Assembly: GCA_030063045.1 (NCBI GenBank)
Contig: JAQSEB010000010.1
Location: 3,403,501-3,467,500, forward strand
Length of the DNA stretch: 64,000 nt
Direction of reading: 5' to 3'
Source of the DNA: Pratylenchus scribneri
Taxonomy: Eukaryota; Nematoda; Chromadorea; Rhabditida; Pratylenchidae
Part shown: one piece after another, positions 11,355 through 21,613 of the stretch
How the letters are laid out: each line of letters opens with the position of its first letter
Numbering within the stretch: position 1 is the stretch's first letter
Notes under the pieces: model-generated
What the model saw: the letters and a program-made list of their open reading frames with translations, nothing else
The model's database searches: none
Told to the model about the DNA's origin: nothing
Made by a program: the position numbers and the translations under genes

Positions 11355-12715
11355 TCAAAAGCACCTAAAAATATAAAGGACTGGGGCATTACACATCAGT
11401 ACGAAATTTGTAAGGCATCCAAGTATAGAAGAAATGTAGAAAGCCTGCACTTGGGTCAAGTTTAACATTGGCATCACAAAACGTGCAGTTGCATTCAACA
11501 TCCATCTAACATTTTGAGGGGATTGACATTTTTTATTTATCTTTTGTGCCTTCTCACCCGAACAGCACCATACTGGTTATGACGGATAACGATTTGAATA
11601 TTTTCTCCGTGTAGGATTTACTCGCTAGAATTTCGTAAACAAATATCACAAAAACGAATTCACCTTTTCCTTTGTTAGAATTGACCGATTTCCGCTTTAA
11701 CCCAATCCAAATGATCACATAATTCAGCGAGGACAAACCAATTAGAATCATCGAATTCCGAAATATCTTATGAATGAATCCATCATTGTGTATATTAAAG
11801 GAAAAAATCATTTCAAACCATTTGGCCGACTTCCTTTGGATAACAATCAGAAATTGAGCACATAACTGGCCTTGAATATTAAATTTAATTTACTAATCAA
11901 TTTATTTTTTAATAGCGTAATAATGGACCATAAGGTCATTCATTATTTCCAAATTCCCCTTTTTTGTTGCAAAAATGATTTGCCTTTAGGGCAATTCTAG
12001 AGGTATTTATACGGTAGCCAATGCACTCACGTTTCTGGGATTGTCATACAAATTGCCCAACATTGCCAAAGCACATAAAGGGAATAGGCAATGGAACAAG
12101 CCAATGAAAAGCCCATAAATATTTTCGACTTTTGATTACTACCGAAACTGCTGACAAAATGCGAATTTTTGAGGAATTTCGGCTGATTATTAGAGGCAAT
12201 GATTTTGGCTTACAGAATTGGGAACAAAACGCTGAGGAGGCGGTCAAAACCAATTAGAAATGTGGCACAAAGACTGAGGGTTATGCCTAAAATTGCATAA
12301 ACCATCAAATATAAACATAGCTTGAGGGAAATGAAATTAATGCCGGAAAGGACAATGTAAAAGGAGATTGAATTGCTGCTTTGGTATACGGCGGCAGAAA
12401 GGGCGTCGAGTCCAATGAAAAGGTTGCAAGTGCCCTGTAGCGATCTTGGGAAAAAATGTTAAATGAGGAGGGTGGATGGTTTTGTGAAAGTTACAAAATT
12501 TTTAATGACCATCCGTCCACTTACTTATTTCGAATGGTGACCCAAACTAGTAGTAGGTTGAGAAGAATGCCAACAGTGGCAATCACCCATCGAATTCCGA
12601 CAAATGCGATCAACATTGTGGATTGGCCGGAGGAGCCGAAAAGATCATAAAGCGATGGATTCGAATTTGATTGGATGGTGGATGGAGGAGAAGGAATGGA
12701 TTCATTTTGATTCAT
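11355..12715 (-). CDS. Serpentine 7TM receptor, srsx-like
   Basis: Exons 12715-12535, 12444-12214, 12150-12031 and about four more join in frame to a receptor of roughly 300 aa. Visible segments: TM1 RWVIATVGILLNLLLVWVTI followed by RNKSLQGTCN; TM2 LFIGLDALSAAVYQ; TM3 LYLMVYAILGITLSLCATFL with the DRY-equivalent GFDRLLSVLFPI; TM4 FMGFSLACSIAYSLYVLWQC; an extracellular loop with CSISDCYP; TM5 NSMILIGLSSLNYVIIWIGL; TM6 FKSLSVITSMVLFGWMLNA; TM7 YISSILGCLTNFVLMCNAP, ending in VLYIFRCF. The GFDRLLSVLFP and IFKSLSVI..GW patterns fit the nematode srsx chemoreceptor family, expected in sensory neurons. All frames are open, so it looks functional. The later exon borders are less certain than the first three. 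Confidence 0.82.
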
Positions 12716-15641
12716 ATTTTACTGATTAAAAAGTCAAAATGGAAATATTTGTATTACTTTTATAGGAAAAAGAGGAGCCATTGAAAATGGCAATGCGGAA
12801 CAAAAAGTTTCCCAAATTAATTCAATTTGAGGGTGCCAATTTACAAAGAGAGAATAATAGGAAAGGGAATAATGTGGGTGGCAACTGGCAATTTGAGAGA
12901 CTGACAATGACAACCAATTATTTATTAATTTAATTTAAATTACCCGTATATTATTTAATAAAAGTGCATTTGGAAAGAAGTTGACAATGTCGGTGGTTTA
13001 TGGTTTTCCGTCATAAATCCTTTTAGGGAAGCTTCATTATTTATATTCCCTTCAATTATGTAAATGACAGGCAAATTTAAATGACACTATTTCTTTAACA
13101 ATTTGTCTTGTCATTTATTTTAATTTGACATCGTAATACGACAATCTTTTGAACATTGAAAAATTTTTAGAAAATTATTGGCAATAATTGGGGATTTGAA
13201 GGACAAAACTAGGTTGGGTACTTGGCAATAATGAATGAGATAATAAAGCCAAAAGTTGCAAATAAATGAGGGGATTAAACTCTGAATGATGTTTCATACT
13301 TTGCCATTTCCGTTCAATTAGAGGATAATATGAAGGGGGCGTATACAAAAATTGGCCAACCAAAGAAGAGGTCACCCAAAAATCATACGGCGAATTCATT
13401 CCAGATGAATTGTCCTCAAATTCATCTCAAAACCCTTAAAATATACAAACAATGTTGAGATGGAAGGGCAAAAAGGACGAAAATAAAATTCTAATTCTAA
13501 CAAGTCAGGTGCTGGTGCCAAATTTAGTGAATCATATAATTGAAACAGTAAACTATTTTCAATTAATTAAATGTCAAAATATGTCATCGAATGGGAATAG
13601 AATGGTTTAATAGCTGAAAGAAGGAATATGGTTTTAAACGGATGAGACTTTTGTGATTTAATGGCACCAACAGAAATGGTAACTCCTATGAAAAGGACAA
13701 AGATTGGGGTGGAATGGAAAAAGAGAGGGATGAAATGGAAGCCTCAAAATGGTGGCCAATTTTAAAAAATGCAGAATTCTGCAAAAAATGGAGGAAGATA
13801 ATAGCCAAAGAAATTCGTAAGAAAAGGAAAGAAGAGCCAAGGTTCCGGTGGATTGTTAAGCCTTGAAGGCATTTCAAGGAGGTAATTAAATGTGCCTCAA
13901 GGCACATTTCCCCAATTGATGACCTCCCCCTCCTCCCTGTCCCCCACTATTGGCCATCAATTAAAGTGCGCTTTTGGCCTTTTCGCCCACTTCCTTTCTG
14001 GGTCAGCTGTATTTTCATTCCATCATTGGAATTTGACACTTTTTCATTTTATTCCCCCCATCCATCCATCCATCTATTTATGTGTTTTCAGAAAACATTA
14101 TTTGTGTTTTGATCTCATTTTTGGGAGGAATTATGATTTCATGTCTTTCATTTTTATTAATTACGGATATGAATTACATTCCTCTTCTCAATTTTTACTA
14201 TATTTTCGATGAATATCATTGTGAAATGGATTTCCTTTCTCCAAATATAATTCCACGTTTGTACCTATTTTGAAGCAGTCACAATCAAAGTTTCCATTTT
14301 CTTCGATGATTTCATCTTCTTTGGGCCAAGTTATTCAATGGAAGCAGCGATTCAATTTCCTCTTTGATGAATGAATGGAGGGCGCAGGTCGATCAAAAAG
14401 GGGGCAAATAAACAAAACAAAAAGGAGGGCAGCATTGGGCCAAATGGCTTTACACCACTTTGGGCGCGATATTCGAGAGGAGGAAGACGAAATGGGAAAA
14501 GAAGGCAAACAAAACGAAAAGGGGAAGGGAAAATTAATATTATATAAATTCCATTCGATCAGACTTCCCTCCATTGACTGGCGGCTTCTTTCGTGCCTAT
14601 TCGAATCGAGATATTGGAGATGAAGTCAGAAAGTTAATAATAATAATTTATTCTATTAGCTAATTTTGCGCAATTCTCATTAATGTCGGGAATTATTAAT
14701 GTTAATTCGGTTATAAATTATTCAATTTGCCCAACCAAATTGCCTCGAGCAAATCCGCAATTTTACTTTAGGTCCATTTGGCCATATTCAATATAGAAGG
14801 GAAAATATTTATACTAATTGTGTTACTTTTTGGTCAATTTGCTCTCTGTTAAAAACATCACATTTTCTGCACACTTTTCCCCCAATTCTCTCCAATGGAA
14901 TTTGCACCTTCCATTTTCATTTTTACCCTCAATTCACACAAAATGCTTCCACAATTTTTGTGCTTTTCTTTGCTTTTTGTTCCCTAAGGATCACGGCCTT
15001 CTTTTTTGATTGTATTTTTAATTCGCAATTGAATAGACGGCAAATGGCCATAGTAAAAATAAAATGGAAGGCAAAGTTTTGACTATGCATTGTGAAAAGA
15101 ATTGAAAAAGCTGCTAACCGCAATAAAGCCAATTCATTTTTTTTTATTTTTCAATTCCCCTCCCTCCACTTTTCTTTGCCTTTTTCTTCCTCAATTCTGT
15201 TTGAGAAACACTCAAAAAATAAAATATTCTCAATTCTGTGACCCAATCCACAATTCACCTCTGAAAACAATTCATCCCAACTAATCAAATATATTTTATT
15301 CCATTCATAATCAAGTGCATTGCCAAGGTTGGTTCATTTTGATTGTGGCGCTGATGAAAATCCCATTGATGATGAATGGAGGCCATTTTAGCCATCCAAT
15401 TGGGATAATAATCATCCTACCTAAACTTGAAGCCATCAACAGAGGGACATAGAATTATTTTACAATAGTTTAATTCCATTGATTTTTGGCCAAAATTTAT
15501 CCTAGGATTTAAATTTTTGACATTAAAATGTTTGCCAATGCCAACCCAAAATGGCACCAAAATGGCATTCATTATCAGCGCCGCCGCGTGAATTCCTCTA
15601 TCCACCATTTTCGTGTCCCCTTCTTTTCCCATTCACAGTTT
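12716..15641. other. Gene-free interval between the receptor and CNRIP1 genes
   Basis: About 2.9 kb with no supported exon. It is AT-rich, with a short CCAT microsatellite near 14058. It should contain the promoters of the two divergent genes and possibly an unrecognised non-coding first exon of the CNRIP1 gene. Confidence 0.5.
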
Positions 15642-16869
15642 ATGTCCTTCATTTTCAATCAGCCAAAACAAAAACCAAAAAGGAGTGCCACCGTTGTGGT
15701 CCACCGTAATAAAAGTAATACAGTCCGTGTGAAACACAGCGTGGACGAACAATCGTTGAACGCCGCCAGCCGAATGCAACGTCGAAGTTCATTGGTCAAA
15801 GACAGCAGCATTGGCAATGCTCCAATGGCAATGAGCCTTCATGTGGGCGGCGGTGGCATTGAACCTTTGCAACGCAAATTCTCCATATCAGCGTGCCGCC
15901 GGCATTCGACCATCGATTTGCCCGATAATCAATTTGTGATGACAATTATGATCAGGTTGGCCAAAATAATGTTGGGAAACATTATTTGGTGGAATTATGA
16001 TAGGAATGATATAGCTTACTTACTTTGATTTATTTCAATATAATGAATATAGTCGACATATTGCATTCTCTTCATATTTTGATGATAGCCTCTGGCAGGA
16101 TTATTATTCCTTTTCCTTTCTTTTCTTTTCTTTTCAATGAATTGAATGGAGGATTCAATAATAAAATTCTATGGGGACCAATGAAGAATGGCAATGAGAA
16201 TGTCTAATTTATAGCCAATTGTCTAATTTATAGCCAATTTTTTCAGCAATTCGGAAACGAATGAACAAATTTGGTACAAGCAGGATGGAGCCAGATTCGA
16301 TTCCTCCCAATTAACATTGAAATTTGGCACAAATTCACTTTATAAAATTCATTTGAAAACGAGACCACCACAAAAGTTTGAAACACTCCATATTGGGGGA
16401 AGTGATCTGAAATTGGAGCAAATCGAGAATGGCACCTCCGGCGAATATTTGGCCATTTGGGTTGGTTTTTTGAATGTTGGGATGGATGGATTATGTGAAT
16501 GGTTTAAATTTGGAATATTTATGATCTTTTTGGGTTTTTGACAAATGAAAATGGTCAAAATTCATGGCCAATTCTAACAAAATGAATAAAATATCATTCA
16601 TTTTTCAGAATACTTCGGACAAAATGCCCACCAAAAAGGGCACACGCCAGGATGTTGAATTCATTTTGACGGTGAACGCCCTCCATCATAATTCTCAACA
16701 AATTGTTTTTTAGGGCATTGATAAAACATTGAGCAAAAAATTCCAAGTCAAATTTTATCCTCGTACGGACTCCCATGCAGGATGGGGCCAAAAATTGGAT
16801 CAAATCACGTGGCAATGCACATTCAATGAATTGGGCAATGTCAGTGTGACGGAGGAACAAACAATTTGA
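15642..16869 (+). CDS. CNRIP1: CB1 cannabinoid receptor-interacting protein 1 homologue
   Basis: Exons 15642-15955, 16247-16460, 16609-16671 and 16714-16869 join in frame. The CNRIP1 fold is visible in QIWYKQDGARF, SLYKIHLKTRPPQKFETLHI with GGSDLKLE, TSDKMPTKKGTRQDVEFIL, and KKFQVKFYPRTDSHAGWGQK with ITWQC. These line up with YKVDGQRF, SYKVEVKIKP, ISIGG and WQVKFYNY..CQWG of the vertebrate protein. An N-terminal region of about 100 residues, rich in Arg and Ser (NAASRMQRRSSLVKD, FSISACRRHSTIDLP), precedes the domain and is absent from the 164-aa vertebrate form. The start is not certain: an in-frame ATG at 15528 and an acceptor CACAG just before 15639 are alternatives. CNRIP1 is cytosolic and membrane-associated in animals; its role in nematodes is unknown to me. 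Confidence 0.83.
16200..16240 (+). repeat. Tandem duplication of about 19 bp in a CNRIP1 intron
   Basis: GTCTAATTTATAGCCAATT occurs twice back to back just before the branch-point region and acceptor of the second exon. It is the only local tandem repeat in this intron. Confidence 0.8.
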
Positions 16870-17682
16870 CATTTGGATTGAAAGAATTGTGCCGAAATGC
16901 ATTTTTTGAAATAATATTTTTAATTCCTTTAATGGCCAATTAACTTGAAATTGATTCATTTGATTTCCACCTCTCCTTCCATAAATATTTTTCTGATTTC
17001 TCCTATTTTTCGCCTTTTATTCCCCATCCATAAATGAATTTCCCCAGTTTTGTTGATGGCCTAAACAATTAAAAATAATTAAAATTGTTCAATAGCGCCA
17101 TGGCATTTTCCAAAAAAAAAAAAACAAAATTATAGAAAATATTTGTAAATTCATCCATTTTATGTCAAAAATATTGGCACTTTTTTGTTCTTCAAAATGA
17201 TATATTGATCTATGAAATTGGCCAATTTATTCAAAAAATTGGAGGGCATGTCTCGGCAAGATTAAAAAGGGAAAGGAAAAAGTAGTTCCCTTTCCCTTCA
17301 TTTCAGCAATACCGTATTCCCTATTCCATCTTCTTTTCATTTTAGCCGCAAGGAAAATTTGATTTGAGTGCTCATTCCTTTGTTCTAATTCTAATGCCCA
17401 TCCATTTTTTAAACATAATTTTGCTCAAATTGAACCAATTTTAATGGTTTTGGTATCATTTTAAAGGGAAGGAAGAAAATTCTTAATCTATTTATATTTT
17501 TTATATTTAAATTTAATAAATATTTTGAGAACTATTCACGAAAATATAAAGCCAAATTACGCAGAATTTTCCTATGAAAAGCACAGGACATATTCAATAG
17601 TCACCATCCATCGTAATAATTCATATATTTATAAAAAAAGTGATAAGTCACATTTGGATTAATATATATAATCTTTTATTCA
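16870..17682. other. Gene-free convergent interval
   Basis: AT-rich DNA between the stop codons of the convergent CNRIP1 and reductase-like genes. It probably contains both 3' UTRs. No feature was recognised. Confidence 0.5.
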
Positions 17683-20600
17683 TCAACATTTCATTTCAAC
17701 CATTTTGGCCCGAGTCAATCCAATTTGCATTGCCAATGAATATCCTTGGAGCAATTTACTTGCATTTGAGCCAATAATGTGCAAACCAATCACACGATCC
17801 TAAAATAAATTAATTGAACATAAATCATTCTATTTATCTAATAAATTGGTGGAATAAATCAAATCCCCTCTTATGATAGGACCTGTTCAAATTTGGCACA
17901 AATCATTTTGGCCTTGATTGCCCCCTCCATTGGCACTTCCCCATCTCTGAACACATTAATCCCATGTTTCCCATATTTTCTTTCGCCCTCCAATTCATTC
18001 AATCCGCAACAACTGTATTCAAATGGAGGTAGAAAAATTGTTCGGCACAAATCCGTTTGAACCGTCTCAAAAATAAATAAATAAATTAGGCCCACAAATT
18101 AATTTCTACCGGATTTAATTGGCCAATGAACATTTTTTTCATTAATTGTTTTGCCTCGAAACATCCCCATAAATTGGAATTGGTGGCCCCATCCCCGGCA
18201 ATGACATCCCCAATTGCGTAAATATTTGGCATTGAAGTGGATTGTTGATGCCGAAATTGTTGACATTGTCCTCCATCCACTGAAGATGATGAACCCATAA
18301 GGACACCAAGTTTGTCCAGACCAAATCCCTGTAAAGGCTCTTGACGCTTTCCAACACTGAGTACAACCTGAAAGGAGTGAAAAATGTTGGAACCAAATTA
18401 AAATTTAAAAAATTTTAATGTGAAAATAAACAAAATATATAACTGACTGTATTGAATTCTTCGAGGAAAGGTGTCCATTGGGCATTTTCAATGCCATCTA
18501 TCATTGAACTGCTGCTGCTCATTGCAAAAACTCGAATGACGCTGGCTCGACCGGACATTGGTTCACGCAATTGTTCAAATTTTGTTGGCACACAACTTTA
18601 ATGAATTTAAAAATGATGGAAATATTCAAAAGAATTCAAAAATTCCCTTCAAATATAGGCTAATAACCAAAATTCCTACAATTCACCCGAAAACATACAA
18701 TATGAATCGGATGCCTTTCTTTGCCATTTTCTCCTCTTTGATGAATTCAATCATTTCCGGGTCAAATGCCGCATTATTGCCTGAGGCCATTGATGGTTTT
18801 GTTGAGCACATTATTGTGACATCATTGCCCAATGATCGAAGAATGGCCGCCGATTCCAAAATGCTCAAATCCTCCAACAATGAATTCTGGCAAAAGAACA
18901 GCGTCTTTCCGGGATTATTCTCCAATGTGAATAAATCGGCACTAAATGAAAATGATGCAATAAAATGATATAAAAATTATTTTTTCTTTGTTCCCAAAAT
19001 AATAATAACTAGCTCAGTCGAACGCCCTATCGGGCGTTCTTCTGAGCTAGGGAGTGTGACTGTTGTTATCTTCTTCGCCCATTCGGGGCTCAGCTCGCTT
19101 CGCTCGCCCGTCGATTGTTTCAATATATCATCTTCGCCCCTTCGGGGCTCAGAGAATTAATTTGTGAAGGATAAAAAGTAAAAAATGATAAAAAAAATTA
19201 TCTGCCACCGAAGGAATCGAACTTTCATCCTTACCACTAAACTCTATCACTCTACCGTCTGCGCTAAGCAACCCACTAAACAAAGCAACAATCAACTTTA
19301 CCCATAACATAGAGCAAAAATCGATAACTGGACTATTCCAACTTCTGTTGGACTATTCCACATCAACTAAAATTTGCATATTTCATGGCCAAAACCTAAA
19401 TCAATTGCAAAATGATTATCATCTTCATATTCAGCACCCTCTATTACCCTACTTTTGACATTTCTATCATCAAAATCCAAAATTCCAAAACTTGGCCATA
19501 ACTTATGGCCTAGCTGCGCGAGACTTCAACCAAATGCAAAAAGATTATCACCATCATCTTTAGCATGGTCGGTTACTCTATATTTCACTTCTCCATCATC
19601 AAAAACTATCATTATCAAACTTGGCCATAACTTATGGCCTAGCTGCGCGAGACTTGGCCAAATCAAAAAACTAACTATCTGGTCATGATCAGCACCCCCG
19701 AAAACCCCCAAATACAAAAAATCAACTCAATCCATCCACACCACATCGAGAAAAGCGAGTAACATACAGAATCGATTCTCTAAAATTATATATAGGATGT
19801 GAGAATCTTCATTGGAAGACCAATTCCTCCTTTCATGATTAATTTATTTTAGGTATCAATTAAGAAAACAAAGCCTAGCCAATCCTCATTGCCAAAGTCT
19901 CCCCGTTTATTTATTCGCACTTTTGAATGGTGAATTCCCTTGCACCCGGCACATTTTCCAGCATTTTTGGCTCTGAGTTTGTGGCCAATAGAAAACGATT
20001 GGCACTCAATTTGACCAGTCCGCCTTTCGCGAATTCTTCAGAATCCTGGTCTGGACAAACAGTAAGTTCGTGGAAACCGGAGAATTGGCAGGCTAATGCT
20101 TTGAATCGTTGGACCTGAAATTGGACAATATCCAATAATAATCAATTAATTAATTGACCTTTCCCTGTTCGAAAATGGCCTCAATTCGTTCATTTTCTCC
20201 TTTTTCTCTTGCCAAAATACCTTCTCGCACGGTGGACCAATTCAGCCAAAAACTCACTTTTTGGCCCTCCTCTCCTTCCACCGTCCATCCATTTGAACGG
20301 GCTTCTTCTGAGCAATTGGCAATATTATTTATATCCACTTTTTTGGACTGACCAATTGTAATTCGCATCAATGCCGCCTGAATGATGGCCTCTTTTGCCA
20401 ATCTATTTCGAATGCCTTTTCCATTCCCATTTTGGCCCATTTCCACTAAAGCAACTTTCTTGCCAAATGAAATTGCCTCCTGCAAATGTTTAAATTCTAA
20501 TTTGATGACCAAAATCATGTTAAAATGAATTGAATTGCTTTGAAATATGCCAAATAATTGTCTTTTTAGGATCTCGCCCATGGCCTTCGCCGGAGACCTA

Positions 20601-21613
20601 AGCCCCCAAAGTGGCTCAAGGAATGGGAAAGGGGGATTAGGGCGAATCACTTTAAATTATTCTTTATTAATTGTGCCGAAAATATGATAAAAAAAAGTGA
20701 AGGGGAAATAAAAGAACAGAAGAGAGGGAAATGATAGGTTTAAAAAGGCAGATTGGGGGCAATATTTGATTGATAGGGTGACACGGGGTGATTAGGAAAA
20801 AAGTGTGGGTACAGTAGGCTGAATAGGAAAGGCCCTAGAGCATTATTGGCATTGTCAATCCAAACCCCATTGCTTACTTCCACTGCTTTTTGGGCAATTT
20901 CATTTGTGCCAATTACGACCAAATCGAATTGATGTGGACAAAGGCATTCTCGCAGGAAGCCATTCTTCTCCAATGCCTTCAATTCGGTCAATCCCCCAAT
21001 GCAATCTCCATTCAAGAAAATAATTGGCAATCCTTTCCGTTGCACCCAATCCAACATTTGGCCAGCATTTTGTTGGCCAACTGAGAGGAAATGGGCAACA
21101 GGGATTGTTGGTTGCACTTCTTCTCCTTCTCCTTCCTCCAAATTATTGGTACCATTTTGTTGGAGTGAACGGGCGGCACCGTCGATGACCGAAGAAATCT
21201 GTGCATTAAATATTAGATTATGATAATCTTTTTGATTTTGTTTTGAATGGGCATAAGCTTTAAATGTAAATGGATCAAAACAATTTCCTCATTAAATCCC
21301 TGCAGATGACCCAAAATATTTCAATGAGGACCTGCCCTTCCACATCTGATCCGGCCCTTCGCACTACGCAAATTTTCATGTGGGCAATGAGACGAAATAT
21401 TTCGCCCAATGGAATTTCGTCGACAACGGAACCACCTCGATGTTGCCTTGGACTGGTAATGGGCGAATTATTGTGTTGGAGGGAATTATGCCGTGAAGGA
21501 GGACTGAGACTGGCCAAAGTGGCCGATGAGGAGGAATATTTGGCATTGTTTAGGCCATTGCCAATTTGCTGTGTTTTGGCAGGCATTTGTGCCAATGAAG
21601 TTTTGCTGCTCAT
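17683..21613 (-). CDS. Thioredoxin-glutathione reductase-like protein lacking all redox motifs
   Basis: Nine exons join without a stop to about 688 aa: 21613-21332, 21198-20878, 20479-20159, 20114-19921, 18941-18699, 18595-18448, 18367-18110, 18065-17883 and 17799-17683. The order is a glutaredoxin-like domain (LPIIFLNGDCIGG) running into a thioredoxin-reductase fold: HQFDLVVIGTNEIAQKAVE, EAISFGKKVALVE, GAREFTIQNADLFTLENNP, GKTLFFCQ, NTVVLSVGKRQEPL, STSMPNIYAIGDVIAGD, IFLPPFEYSCCGLNELEG and VIGLHIIGSNASKLLQGYSL. This is the layout of TrxR/TGR flavoenzymes. Yet the glutaredoxin CPYC is absent, GGGSGG is GTNEIA, the CVNVGC disulfide region reads KGIRNRLAKEAIIQAAL, ATGGRP is ATNSEP, the NADPH-site GASYVALE is CQNSLLED, and the protein stops before the HPT dyad and the GCUG tail. 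It is either a conserved pseudoenzyme or a young pseudogene with an intact frame; in-frame splicing favours the former. Two donors start GTCC, which is weak. Confidence 0.82.
19009..19152. repeat. Cluster of strong hairpins in a reductase-like intron
   Basis: CTAGCTCAG (19009-19017) pairs with CTGAGCTAG (19042-19050). Inside it, GAACGCCC (19020-19027) pairs with GGGCGTTC (19032-19039) around a TATC loop. Two copies of TCTTCGCCC(A/C)TTCGGGGCTCAG follow at 19072-19093 and 19131-19152, each itself a small hairpin, with GCTCGCTTCGCTCGC between them. The cluster is much GC-richer than the surrounding intron. Confidence 0.8.
19202..19273 (-). other. tRNA-like sequence (tRNA pseudogene or SINE head)
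   Basis: On the minus strand there is an A-box-like TTAGCGCAGACGGTAGAG, then a B-box-like AAGTTCGATTCC, followed by a T run that could end Pol III transcription. The two ends do not pair into a 7-bp acceptor stem and no clean anticodon arm forms, so I do not call it a functional tRNA. Confidence 0.4.
19380..19715 (+). repeat. Degenerate tandem repeat, period about 129 bp
   Basis: A 36-bp segment beginning CTTGGCCATAACTTATGGCC occurs at 19491 and again, identically, at 19620. The intervening sequence (GATTATCA.CATC..., TATCATCAAAA) is similar to DNA before 19491 and after 19655, giving two to three diverged copies. It lies wholly inside the 979-bp intron 18942-19920 of the reductase-like gene. 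Confidence 0.7.
20566..20868 (+). repeat. Dispersed repeat, copy B
   Basis: Second copy of the roughly 300-bp repeat seen at 10985-11295, same orientation. It fills most of the 398-bp intron 20480-20877 of the reductase-like gene, and its right end lies within about 10 bp of the splice donor at 20877. Shared blocks include GCAATATTTGATTGATAGGG and GAAAGGCCCT. Confidence 0.75.

Noticed and set aside
15528..15641. Extension of CNRIP1 to an ATG at 15528
   Set aside because: The extra 38 residues look like translated intergenic DNA and a plausible acceptor (CACAG) lies just before 15639. Kept only as an alternative.
18086..18298. Reductase-like gene as a simple decayed pseudogene
   Set aside because: All nine exons keep frame and phase with usable splice sites and no internal stop, which is unlikely for an old neutral copy; kept as a possibility for a young one.
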